Shown one piece after another: positions 1 through 7,586 of a stretch of 64,000 bases of DNA. Numbering within the stretch: the stretch's first letter is position 1; each line of letters starts with the position of its first letter. Made by a program: the position numbers and the translations under genes. The notes below the pieces were generated by a model. It saw only the letters and a list, made by a program, of their open reading frames with translations, was not told the origin of the DNA and searched no databases. This stretch comes from Gammaproteobacteria bacterium (GTDB lineage: Bacteria; Pseudomonadota; Gammaproteobacteria; Arenicellales; Arenicellaceae). The DNA lies in assembly GCA_013002025.1 (NCBI GenBank), contig JABDKW010000029.1, positions 1 through 64,000 on the forward strand, in the 5' to 3' direction.

Positions 1-908
1 GCCACACAGTGATCCACATAGGTTTGCACCATATCGATCTCGGTATCCATCTCTGCCATCTTGAACTGGGTGTTCTGAAAGTCGCACAGGCGTTGTCCAA
101 AGGCTTTGCGCTCCATCACGAAGTCGCGCGTCACATTAAAGGCCACGCGCGCATTGGCGATGTAGCCGACTGCGCCTAATAGCCGCTCTTCGGCCAGCCC
201 CTGCATCAGGTAAATAAACCCCTTGCCCGGTTCGCCCAACACGTTTTCTTTGGGAACTTTTACGTTATTGAAGAACAGCTCCGCGGTGTCCTGTGCCTTG
301 AGACCCATCTTGTCAAGATTGCGCCCGCGTTCAAAACCTTCCATACCTCGTTCTACAACCATCAGCACCATGGAATGGGCGTTGTCACCGCCCTCCAACT
401 TAGCGGCCACGATGACATAGTCAGCGAGAATGCCGTTTGATATGTAAGTTTTGGAGCCATTCAACACAAAATGATCGCCGGCGTCGCGAGCAGTTGAGCG
501 CATGCCCGATAAATCGCTACCTGCATCGGGCTCGGTCATGGCAATTGCCAGGATTTTTTCGCCGCGAGCGCAGGGTGGCAAAAATCGTTGGCGCTGTTCT
601 TCATTGCCAAACTTGTCTATGTAGGGGCCAACCAGGCGGCTGTGCAGTGTGTTAAACCATTCTGCGCATTGTTGCCGCGCTGTTTCCTCGATAATGATTT
701 GCTCATAGCGAAAATCATTGTCACCCATGCCGCCATATTTTTCGTCTGGCCAAATCATCAAAAAACCCTGTTCACCAGCCTTCTCGAAGGCTTCTCGCGA
801 GACAATGCCATCTTCGCGCCACTGTGGGATATTGGGCGCGATATCCTGCTCCAAAAACTTGCGATAGGCTTCGCGAAACATGTTTTGTTCTTCTGTAAAA
901 TTTCTCAT
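1..908 (-). CDS. Acyl-CoA dehydrogenase (partial, C-terminus beyond window)
   Basis: Oxidises an acyl-CoA to the trans-2-enoyl-CoA with FAD, the first step of beta-oxidation. Reading leftwards from the ATG at 908-906 gives about 302 residues that begin MRNFTEEQNMFREAYRKFLE and remain open at the window edge, so the C-terminal catalytic end is missing. Visible family signatures include WPDEKYGGMG, the FAD/substrate segment MTEPDAGSDLSGMRSTA, and KTYISNG in the middle domain, then ERLLGAVGYIANAR and RKAFGQ in the C-terminal helical domain. It lies divergent to a dienoyl-CoA-reductase-like SDR, which fits fatty-acid degradation. The chain-length preference cannot be read from this part. Confidence 0.93.
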   Translation of the reverse strand, partial: MRNFTEEQNMFREAYRKFLEQDIAPNIPQWREDGIVSREAFEKAGEQGFLMIWPDEKYGGMGDNDFRYEQIIIEETARQQCAEWFNTLHSRLVGPYIDKFGNEEQRQRFLPPCARGEKILAIAMTEPDAGSDLSGMRSTARDAGDHFVLNGSKTYISNGILADYVIVAAKLEGGDNAHSMVLMVVERGMEGFERGRNLDKMGLKAQDTAELFFNNVKVPKENVLGEPGKGFIYLMQGLAEERLLGAVGYIANARVAFNVTRDFVMERKAFGQRLCDFQNTQFKMAEMDTEIDMVQTYVDHCV

Positions 909-1038
909 CGTTTAAAAATTAGTCGTATTGGAAGGGTTAAAAGCTGCCATTATTCTAGGTCGATCGCCAAGGGTTGCAATGCGGAATAAGGATATTGCCT
1001 GCATATTTACATAATTCATGTCGAAAATGCGTAGCTCA

Positions 1039-1066
1039 TTGTACAGTTTGGTCCTGTCGCTATAGT
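1039..1066 (+). promoter_or_regulatory. Candidate sigma-70 promoter for the SDR cluster
   Basis: TTGTAC at 1039-1044 and TATAGT at 1061-1066 are 16 bases apart and lie 36 bases before the SDR start. A Shine-Dalgarno-like AGGGCAGG follows just before the ATG at 1102. The -10 is good and the -35 is weak. The divergent acyl-CoA dehydrogenase start lies at 908, so 909-1101 must carry signals for both genes. Confidence 0.4.
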
Positions 1067-1101
1067 ATCAGCGGTTAATCAGTGTTTATAAGGGCAGGAA
1101 T

Positions 1102-1908
1102 ATGTATCAGGAATCAACATTAGAAACCAAAATTGCGTTTATCGCGGGTGGCACCAGCGGCATTAACCTGGGCATCGCCTTGGGCCTCGCTGCGGTCGGC
1201 GCGAAGGTGGCCGTGTTGGGCAGAAATGCCGAAAAAGCTCAGGCTGCGGCAACCCAGATTACCGAACAAACGGGTGCAGAAGCCATGCCCTTGAGCGCAG
1301 ACGTCCGAGACCCGGAACAAGTTGAAGTCGCGTTGGCGCAAGTTAGCTCAAAGTGGGGCAAGATCGATATATTGGTATCAGGTGCAGCCGGTAACTTCCC
1401 TGCCCCCGCGATAGGCATTAGCCCCAAGGGATTCAAAACGGTGGTGGATATCGACCTTATCGGCACCTATAACGTGTTTCATCTGGGCTTTAAGCACATC
1501 AATAAGAATGCCTCGCTGATTGCAATCTCCGCACCACAGGCGGTCATGCCAATGCCCTTTCAAGCACACGTGTGCGCAGCGAAAGCGGGCATCAATATGC
1601 TGGTGAAATGCCTGGCGGCCGAATGGGGGCCGGCTGGTATCCGCGTCAACGGGATCTCGCCCGGCCCGATTGATGGCACCGAAGGCATGGACCGACTGGC
1701 ACCCACGGAAGCCATGCGGCAGCACTATATGCAGCAATGTTCATTACGCCGCTTTGGAGACCCGACCGACATCGCCAATGCCGCTATCTATTTGAGTTGC
1801 GAGCTTGGAAATTACGTAAACGGGACCATTTTGACGGTAGATGGTGGTACTGAACTGGGCGACACCAGTGCCGATTGTTTGAGCCCACCGGCAAAATCTA
1901 AGTCATGA
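1102..1908 (+). CDS. SDR oxidoreductase, 2,4-dienoyl-CoA reductase-like
   Basis: NAD(P)H-dependent short-chain dehydrogenase of 268 residues. The Rossmann nucleotide motif GGTSGINLG is at residues 16-24 and GAAGNF at about 94-99. The stretches FKTVVDIDLIGTYNVF (111-126) and WGPAGIRVNGISPGPIDGTEG (about 175-195) resemble peroxisomal-type 2,4-dienoyl-CoA reductases, which process unsaturated acyl-CoAs during beta-oxidation. Lys161 of the SDR YxxxK motif is present, but the Tyr position is Val157. Loss of this Tyr is also a feature of dienoyl-CoA reductase-like SDRs as I know them. The ATG at 1102 has an AGGGCAGG ribosome site. Its stop overlaps the next start (ATGA at 1905-1908), so the two genes are probably translationally coupled. 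The substrate is inferred. Confidence 0.85.
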   Translation: MYQESTLETKIAFIAGGTSGINLGIALGLAAVGAKVAVLGRNAEKAQAAATQITEQTGAEAMPLSADVRDPEQVEVALAQVSSKWGKIDILVSGAAGNFPAPAIGISPKGFKTVVDIDLIGTYNVFHLGFKHINKNASLIAISAPQAVMPMPFQAHVCAAKAGINMLVKCLAAEWGPAGIRVNGISPGPIDGTEGMDRLAPTEAMRQHYMQQCSLRRFGDPTDIANAAIYLSCELGNYVNGTILTVDGGTELGDTSADCLSPPAKSKS

Positions 1909-2576
1909 AGCACGCAAGCATCCTGAAGAACGCATCCAGGCTCGGATGGTGTGCATCGGGTTTATTGATTCTGATTCTTATCACGTTTACCATCATCCGG
2001 ACCCTGGATCTGACCACCGGTACCCGCCCTGATAACCTATTCGAAGCGCGTTATTTTGACTTTCCGGTTGTTACTTTTGTTCATATGTTTACCGGGCTCG
2101 CTTTTTTGGTATTTGCGCCGCTAAACTTCAGCCAAAAATTTCGCTCGAGATACTTACCCTTGCATCGACTCATTGGCCGCATCTTGCTGGCTTGCGCGCT
2201 GGTCGCTGGGGTACTGGGAATACTTTCAGCGCTCGTTTTACCCGTTTTTGGCGGTGTTGCGAGCGAGACCGCAAGTTGGTTTTTCGGTCTGCTGTTTCTA
2301 TTTGCGATCTCTCGCGCCTATTGGTGTGCCCGGTCTCGTCAAATCGTGCTGCACCGGGAATGGATAATTCGCAGTTTTGCCCTTGCCTTAGGTGTGGGTA
2401 CCCAGCGGCTCGTTCTGGTGATCTGCCAGCTCACTGGCTACGCAACATTTGAAGAGACTTTTGGCCCAGCCTTGTGGTTGGGCTTCACCATTAATATGGT
2501 GATTGCCGAAGCATGGATTAATTTGACACGACACAAATCGACTACGACGATTGGGAGACATCATGATCGAAGCTGA
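1905..2576 (+). CDS. DUF2306-family integral membrane protein
   Basis: Membrane protein of 223 residues with about six hydrophobic segments (roughly residues 14-32, 56-75, 90-115, 120-140, 155-175, 185-207). The segment HMFTGLAFLVFAPLNF followed by a charged loop and LHRLIGRILLACA is the pattern I associate with DUF2306. The His residues at the membrane edges could bind haem or another cofactor, but that is conjecture. It overlaps the SDR stop by ATGA and itself overlaps the next gene by 14 bases, so it is clearly inside an operon. Function unknown. Confidence 0.75.
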   Translation: MKHASILKNASRLGWCASGLLILILITFTIIRTLDLTTGTRPDNLFEARYFDFPVVTFVHMFTGLAFLVFAPLNFSQKFRSRYLPLHRLIGRILLACALVAGVLGILSALVLPVFGGVASETASWFFGLLFLFAISRAYWCARSRQIVLHREWIIRSFALALGVGTQRLVLVICQLTGYATFEETFGPALWLGFTINMVIAEAWINLTRHKSTTTIGRHHDRS

Positions 2577-3009
2577 TTTATTATTCACGATCTGTAACCG
2601 CGCCGTATTACCGGCCTGGCTGTTGTTGGTATTGGCGCCTGGCTGGGATTGGACCCGCAGGCTAGTATTTCATGCCTGGATTCCGGCCCTGCTGGCGGTA
2701 GCCTATATATACTGTTTTTATCGAGCCATGCCGATTGCTGAGGGTGCCGGTTTTAGTTCGCTGCAGCAGGTTTTGACATTTTTCGAATCTCCCTTCGCGG
2801 CCACAGCTGGCTGGATACATTACCTGGCCTTTGATTTATTTGTTGGCGCCTGGCAAGTTCGTGATGCCCAGCGGCACGGAATCCATCATGGGTGGGTGAT
2901 ACCTTGTCTGATTCTGACGTTGATGGCCGGGCCGGTAGGCTTGTTGCTGTATTTTGTAATCCGTTTCATAAGGAATCGCCAACTAACCACGGTGGAGAGC
3001 CGCGTTTAA
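2563..3009 (+). CDS. ABA4-like (DUF4281) membrane protein
   Basis: A protein of 148 residues with four hydrophobic segments. The late stretch GWIHYLAFDLFVGAW, then IHHGWVIPCLILTLMAGPVG and LLLYF, is typical of the ABA4-like family, named after the plant neoxanthin-synthesis factor; bacterial members have no established role. The ATG at 2563 is preferred because GGGAG sits five bases before it; an in-frame TTG at 2551 would lack this. It overlaps the end of the DUF2306 gene by 14 bases and is followed after one base by the next gene. Both partners being small membrane proteins hints at a shared membrane or lipid-linked role with the SDR (inference). Confidence 0.78.
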   Translation: MIEADLLFTICNRAVLPAWLLLVLAPGWDWTRRLVFHAWIPALLAVAYIYCFYRAMPIAEGAGFSSLQQVLTFFESPFAATAGWIHYLAFDLFVGAWQVRDAQRHGIHHGWVIPCLILTLMAGPVGLLLYFVIRFIRNRQLTTVESRV

Positions 3010-3010
3010 T

Positions 3011-3433
3011 ATGACTGAAGAACCGGCCGCACCCCATGTAGACAATTGGACGCTTATTCGTGACGTCGCGGTGATTCAGGTAAAGCTGATCGTCGACGGG
3101 TTGCGTGATTTAGTGTTAGTGCCTCTAACACTGGTCTCTGGGATTGCCAGCCTGGTGACTGGCATTGACGGCAAGCCCGGTGGCTATTTCTACCGATTGT
3201 TGGCATGGGGCAAACGCAGCGAACGCTGGATTGACCTGTTTGGCGCGCTACGCAATGCGCCCGATGACATCCCGGACGAATCCTTCCCGAGCGAAGGCAG
3301 CCTCGATGACATGGTCTCCTATGTGGAATCAGTGGTAGTCAAGGAGCATCACACCGGCCGCATGACCCGTCAAGCCAAAGACCACATTGATAAGGCGTTG
3401 GCGCGCATTCAGAGCAGTAAGCAGACCGACTAG
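3011..3433 (+). CDS. Conserved hypothetical protein, membrane-associated
   Basis: A protein of 140 residues without a catalytic motif I recognise. One hydrophobic stretch (about residues 26-52, RDLVLVPLTLVSGIASLV) is followed by FYRLLAWGKRSERWIDLFGA and an acidic linker, then a helical basic tail. Proteins with this RLxxxGKRSERWIxLF pattern occur as small uncharacterised gammaproteobacterial proteins. It starts one base after the ABA4-like stop and is the last gene of the four-gene cluster. Its TAG overlaps the stop of the convergent lipoprotein gene in the palindrome CTAG at 3430-3433, so no terminator separates them. Confidence 0.7.
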   Translation: MTEEPAAPHVDNWTLIRDVAVIQVKLIVDGLRDLVLVPLTLVSGIASLVTGIDGKPGGYFYRLLAWGKRSERWIDLFGALRNAPDDIPDESFPSEGSLDDMVSYVESVVVKEHHTGRMTRQAKDHIDKALARIQSSKQTD

Positions 3434-4515
3434 TTATCGTAAAGATAGCGTGTTGCGGCCTCGCTCATGGCAGAAAAGTCATGGTCAGTGTCAGGTACGC
3501 TGATCAGCTGCCAGTTAAAATCCATCGCCAGCGTGCTGGCCGTCATCTGAGCCACAGAATAAAAATAGTGGCCGCGTTCGTAGCGGCCCAGGCCCTGCTG
3601 ATCGGCCTTCGGGCTGTGCAACATGGTGCCGCCGCTGGAATCAGCATTATCTGATTCGCCGAGCAGCAAGATTAGCTCTTTTTCAAATGAACGCGCCAAC
3701 TCATCTGCACCCAAGCCGGTTTTGGCCAGCCCAAACAAGGGCGTTTTCTGCAAATTTGGCAGCGTATAAAATCCGGAATTAGCGGCGACAATCCTGCCGG
3801 CCTTGGAGTCTGGTTGGAACAAAGCGAACCGGTGCGCGATCTGCGCCCCGGCGGAATGACCAAACAGGTCGTAAGACTGCTGGTTCGAACCGGTAGCGGT
3901 CACTACCAGCTCAAACAGGCGGTCAAAGTCTGCAAACAGCCATTTACTTCGATCTTGGTTGATGTCGAAACGAACGTCTTCATCTGCGATATAGAAGCGA
4001 TTATCCGAATCCCCCTGTGTATTGTTCATCTCAAAATTTTCGATCACACCGCCCATGTGATAGGCCGCGAAATCGTACTGTTCTTTGGAGTAGTGTGGGG
4101 CAAGAACCAACACTCCATTTCGCTCTGCGTGTTGCACCCAGGTGTCACGATAGTCCCAGGCATTGCGGCCGGTACCAGGCACCACAATTAATATGGGAGT
4201 TTCCGAATTGAAATTCTCAGGCTGATGGTAGAACACCGTGATAGTGCGGCCGGGGATTGCGGCCCCACCATCAATCACGAAATTACCGCCGCCCTTATGT
4301 AAATCAACCTGATTTATCTGGCTGAAGTTGGGTTGCTCCATGAGCTGCATATTGCAAATCGGGCATATGCCATCTGCTGTGTAGTGCTCTCCTGCTTCGC
4401 CCACATGATGGGCACAGGGCGGGCAGATATACGTTTTAGCTGTTGACGGTTGGAGCTCAGCCGTACCACAGGCTGCGAGCAGCAGGGCTAGAACGCATGG
4501 TCCGATGTGCCTCAT
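3430..4515 (-). CDS. Lipoprotein: Cys-rich metal-site domain fused to alpha/beta hydrolase
   Basis: A protein of 361 residues. The N-terminus ALLLAAC gives a lipobox with Cys16, so the mature protein is a probable outer-membrane or periplasmic lipoprotein. Residues 28-60 hold Cys31-Pro-Pro-Cys34 and Cys51-Pro-Ile-Cys54 with His residues between, resembling the short heavy-metal-binding domain found in metal efflux proteins. From about 90 on there is an esterase/depolymerase-like alpha/beta hydrolase with nucleophile motif GHSAGAQ (Ser221), a late Asp-rich loop and a final DTDHDF supplying the His. The substrate is unknown. It overlaps the upstream QueD-like gene by ATGA (4512-4515), so they are co-translated. 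Metal binding is inferred from the Cys pattern only. Confidence 0.82.
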   Translation of the reverse strand: MRHIGPCVLALLLAACGTAELQPSTAKTYICPPCAHHVGEAGEHYTADGICPICNMQLMEQPNFSQINQVDLHKGGGNFVIDGGAAIPGRTITVFYHQPENFNSETPILIVVPGTGRNAWDYRDTWVQHAERNGVLVLAPHYSKEQYDFAAYHMGGVIENFEMNNTQGDSDNRFYIADEDVRFDINQDRSKWLFADFDRLFELVVTATGSNQQSYDLFGHSAGAQIAHRFALFQPDSKAGRIVAANSGFYTLPNLQKTPLFGLAKTGLGADELARSFEKELILLLGESDNADSSGGTMLHSPKADQQGLGRYERGHYFYSVAQMTASTLAMDFNWQLISVPDTDHDFSAMSEAATRYLYDN

Positions 4516-4934
4516 GATCGTGCTCCACTTGAGGTGCCAGAATAGCGAGCAAAGCTGTTTTCAGACTCCCATAAAGTAACCGATTTAACTGGAAATTTAA
4601 GCGTTAACGCATACTCGAAAATCAGTTTGGCGATGTTTTCTGCGGTGGGATTATCGCGCATCACGTAAAACTTCTCGCCAGCCTGCTCCAGCGTAGTTAT
4701 GAGCGGATCATCTTCACAAAGCAGCATAGTGTGGTCGAGGTTATCATCAACCCAGGCCTTTATAGGTGCTTTGATGTCACCAAAGTCCATCACCATACCC
4801 TGTTCGTCCAATTGGTCACTGGCGAGCATAATATCGACCCGCGCATTATGCCCATGCAGATGTTGGCAAGGGCCCTGATAGCCCAGCAGTCGATGGCCGT
4901 AGCAAAAGGAAACAGATTTTACAATCTCAAACAT
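4512..4934 (-). CDS. queD: 6-carboxytetrahydropterin synthase / PTPS family (QueD-like)
   Basis: Converts dihydroneopterin triphosphate to a 6-substituted tetrahydropterin, the second step of queuosine and 7-deazapurine synthesis for QueD. The 140-residue product from ATG 4934 has His14, the catalytic-region Cys23 and the zinc ligands His27 and His29 in GPCQHLHGHN, then VMDFGDIK, LDHTMLL and NPTAENIA, and ends with a LWESENSFARY segment carrying the conserved Glu. A GTG 36 bases upstream is possible but adds residues outside the family fold. The rest of the queuosine pathway is not in this window, so a pterin rather than queuosine role remains possible. It is coupled to the hydrolase lipoprotein downstream. 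Confidence 0.85.
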   Translation of the reverse strand: MFEIVKSVSFCYGHRLLGYQGPCQHLHGHNARVDIMLASDQLDEQGMVMDFGDIKAPIKAWVDDNLDHTMLLCEDDPLITTLEQAGEKFYVMRDNPTAENIAKLIFEYALTLKFPVKSVTLWESENSFARYSGTSSGARS

Positions 4935-4945
4935 AGTGGCACATC

Positions 4946-5065
4946 TCAAATAGGCGGTGGTCCACCGCACTGCTGATTTTCCATGATCGCAGTGTTTGCC
5001 ATCTCGGCACCGAATGCAAGAAGTGTTGATAGCGAAATCACTGCGATAAGGATTCTACGTCCCAC
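4946..5065 (-). CDS. Possible small secreted peptide, 39 residues
   Basis: A GTG-initiated frame just upstream of the QueD-like gene encodes a short product. It has a basic start (MGRR), a hydrophobic run ILIAVISLSTLLAFGA and a short polar tail ending QQCGGPPPI. That composition is what a cleaved signal peptide plus a tiny mature peptide would look like. No good ribosome site precedes the GTG and I know no homologue, so it may be chance. The tail overlaps a short perfect palindrome, GCGGTGG/CCACCGC at 4954-4968. Confidence 0.22.
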   Translation of the reverse strand: MGRRILIAVISLSTLLAFGAEMANTAIMENQQCGGPPPI

Positions 5066-5174
5066 CAACGCAGGTGGCAGTCTGGCATTGTGTTACCACA
5101 TATTTTTACTGTGGATTTTCAAAGTTATATGACAAATCCGTTGAAAACCTGAACTGAGTCAAGAAGGTGACTGT

Positions 5175-5735
5175 TTAGTTCGTTTGGATGGATATACGAT
5201 CAAAATCAAACCGCCACACATCCTGGCCACTCAGTGTGCCTTTAAATTGATAGCCCCAACGGGTAAATATTTTCCGCATCCCTGGACGGGACAATTTTGA
5301 GTTTTCGTTAACGTTGCCAACGCCCAATATGCCTCGATCGGAAAGCGCCGTTTTGGCAAAACATAGCATCATCCCGGTAGCGATAATCGATAACCGAGAG
5401 TTTCGATGCTGTGGATCAATAAACATGCGATTTAAAAATAGGGTAGGTCCTGAGGCCACGATCTTGCCTGGATACAAGGTATTCACGCCAATCAATTGGC
5501 CAGTACGCGTCTCGGTAATGAAGTAACAGACTTCGCTGCTACGTTGCCAGGCAGCGTCTTGATCAGTGAGCAGGCCATTCCTGTTCCACAATCGCATCAC
5601 GGCCTCGCGCTGTTCATCTGTTATGGATTCGAATACGTTTAACATCGAATAGTTGCGGTACTGCAAGTGGCTTAACTGATCGTGCCGAAATGGAAACAGT
5701 GAGGACGGCAGCGTGATGATAAATTTATTCTCCAT
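5175..5735 (-). CDS. GNAT-like acyltransferase domain protein
   Basis: A soluble protein of 186 residues. The middle part, YFITETRTGQLIGVNTLYPG followed by LFLNRMFIDPQHRNSRL and a helix IIATGMMLCFAKTAL, looks like a GNAT core: a strand with the beta-bulge, then an R-rich acyl-CoA-binding loop leading to a helix. The classical QxxGxG/A signature is not clear, so assignment rests on overall pattern and the substrate is unknown. The ATG at 5735 has GGAG close upstream. It is a single gene: 239 bases separate it from the QueD-like gene and 82 bases from the esterase. Confidence 0.5.
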   Translation of the reverse strand: MENKFIITLPSSLFPFRHDQLSHLQYRNYSMLNVFESITDEQREAVMRLWNRNGLLTDQDAAWQRSSEVCYFITETRTGQLIGVNTLYPGKIVASGPTLFLNRMFIDPQHRNSRLSIIATGMMLCFAKTALSDRGILGVGNVNENSKLSRPGMRKIFTRWGYQFKGTLSGQDVWRFDFDRISIQTN

Positions 5736-5817
5736 TACTCCGGCGGAAATTTACGGAATGGTGCCCTAATTATAGTGACTGGAAGCGGATCGATTCCATT
5801 ATTCCAGCTAGTCCGTT

Positions 5818-6762
5818 TTATTCGGTACGGCCCAACGGAATCACAAATTCAGCAATTTGGTCAATTGCTCTTACACCATCTGGGTCACCTGCAGCCAGAG
5901 CTTGAAACACGTGGAATTGCGGTGGGTAAACGTCCCAACTTAAGTCCGCACCAGCGTGTTTGGCACGCTCGGCAAACTCAGCGATTTGGTCATGAAATAA
6001 CTCGGCTCCACCGGATTGCACATAGGTCTTGGGCAAACCAGCTAATTCTGCGCAAACGAGATTAACGCGTGGGTCTTGTGCGTCAGCTTCGCCAATATGC
6101 ATTGCAAAACATTGGTCGAGGAATGTTTTGCTAAAGACATCATGCGCGTCATTACTGATCATCGTGCCGCCTGACGCAGTGGGTTCCACCCACGGAGAAA
6201 GAAGCACCAATCCTTTAATGCTCGGCGTCGGCTGCAATGCCAGGGCGGTGTTGGCCGCCAGCGCGCCACCGGCGGAATCACCCATTAATATTATTTCGTG
6301 CGTCCCTGTCGCGAGCAATTCACGGGTCACCGCGAGGCAATCTTCCTGTGCTGCAGGAAAGCGGTGCGCCGGGCTCAATCGGTAATCCGGTACCACCATT
6401 CGGGCACCGCAAGCCACTGCCAACTGTGCCGTAAAGGCACTGTAGGAGGCTGGGCTGCCCATCACATAAGCACCGCCGTGCAGGTAAACAACGGTGCTGT
6501 TTGAGGTCGAGTTTTTGGGCGTGACCTCAATGCAGTGCACACCGGCAATTTGAATAGCTGCTTGATTGACCTGACTTAGCAGCTTTCGATCGATGGGCAA
6601 TTTGGCCATCTGCCGCTGTGCCCATTCAGGTGGACGGCGCATGGCTTCATCAAAAAAACCGCGCATCACTCTGCAAACTAACTCTGTTCGCCAACTGCGC
6701 CCTGTGACTCTCTGCGGTCGAATCAACATTGACCCAAGCGCTTTAAACGCGATCCAAAACAT
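5818..6762 (-). CDS. Alpha/beta hydrolase, hormone-sensitive-lipase family esterase
   Basis: A carboxylester hydrolase of about 314 residues. The oxyanion motif HGGAYVMG and the nucleophile motif GDSAGGALA mark the HSL (group IV) esterases. The later LFHDQIAEF and FHVFQAL segments supply the Asp and His of the triad. I chose the ATG at 6762, eight bases after the preceding gene's stop and about 12 bases after AAGGGG; an in-frame upstream codon at 6816 would overlap that gene by 47 bases. As the last gene of the thiolase operon it may release acids from esters or thioesters that feed beta-oxidation (inference). Confidence 0.87.
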   Translation of the reverse strand: MFWIAFKALGSMLIRPQRVTGRSWRTELVCRVMRGFFDEAMRRPPEWAQRQMAKLPIDRKLLSQVNQAAIQIAGVHCIEVTPKNSTSNSTVVYLHGGAYVMGSPASYSAFTAQLAVACGARMVVPDYRLSPAHRFPAAQEDCLAVTRELLATGTHEIILMGDSAGGALAANTALALQPTPSIKGLVLLSPWVEPTASGGTMISNDAHDVFSKTFLDQCFAMHIGEADAQDPRVNLVCAELAGLPKTYVQSGGAELFHDQIAEFAERAKHAGADLSWDVYPPQFHVFQALAAGDPDGVRAIDQIAEFVIPLGRTE

Positions 6763-6769
6763 AAATCGA

Positions 6770-7552
6770 TCAGCGCCCCTTGAAGACGGCTTTCTGTTTA
6801 TTGAAAAACGATTCAATCGCGTTCACAGAGTCTTCACTATTGATCATTTTATTTTGCATCGCCGACTCTTCTTTGATGGTCTCTTCGTAACTAAGAGAGG
6901 GTACGCGACGCATCAGATTTTTAGTGGCTGACTGCGACAGCGGAGAACCCTGTGCCAATGTTTCGGCCCAGTCGCGCGCCTGCTGCTCAAGCTCCGCCGC
7001 GGGCACCACTTTGTTGGCAATCCCGTAGCTCAGGCATTCATTGGCGGTTAAGCTGCCAGCTTCGACTGCCAGTTGTAGCGCCCGCGAATAACCGAGCTTG
7101 TGCACCAATAACCAGTTGGCACCGCCATCCGGCATCAAACCGATGGCCGCGAAGGCCTGATAAATATAGGCATCATCCGCCATCACCATCAGATCACAAT
7201 TCATCGCGGCGGCGGTTCCAATGCCGGCGCAAGCGCCATTGACCGCTGCAATATAGAGCTTGCTGGAGTTGTGAATCCCCATTAACCAGGGCGTGTATTC
7301 GGCTGCACATTGTTCAACAAAACTCGGGTAATCATCCTTACCTTCGGTCAGATCAGCGCCGGCCGAAAATGAGCGGCCGCGGCCAGTCAGAATAGCGATT
7401 CGAACCCCGTCGTCCCGTTCAACCTGCTGTACTGCGTCAATTAGCTCCATCCGCATGGTTTTGTGGAAGGCATTGAGCTTATCCGGCGTATTGAGCGCAA
7501 TGGTCGCCACGCGATTGGCAACCGAATAATCGATGAATTGATAGTCAGTCAT
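6770..7552 (-). CDS. Enoyl-CoA hydratase/isomerase family, PaaG-like active site
   Basis: Crotonase-fold enzyme of 260 residues acting on enoyl-CoA thioesters. Oxyanion-hole segments are SAGADL (about 63-68) and NGACAGIG (105-112). The two Glu residues of true hydratases are missing: the positions equivalent to Glu115 and Glu137 of the neighbouring FadJ-like protein are Ala. Instead Asp142 in IGLMPDGG matches the catalytic Asp of PaaG-type and other enoyl-CoA isomerases. So I favour a double-bond isomerase over a hydratase. The ATG at 7552 is chosen over a TTG two codons upstream. It follows the FadJ-like gene by 34 bases in the same operon. Confidence 0.87.
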   Translation of the reverse strand: MTDYQFIDYSVANRVATIALNTPDKLNAFHKTMRMELIDAVQQVERDDGVRIAILTGRGRSFSAGADLTEGKDDYPSFVEQCAAEYTPWLMGIHNSSKLYIAAVNGACAGIGTAAAMNCDLMVMADDAYIYQAFAAIGLMPDGGANWLLVHKLGYSRALQLAVEAGSLTANECLSYGIANKVVPAAELEQQARDWAETLAQGSPLSQSATKNLMRRVPSLSYEETIKEESAMQNKMINSEDSVNAIESFFNKQKAVFKGR

Positions 7553-7586
7553 GGTCAATATTATCCATCAGCTACAGGGCCAGGAC

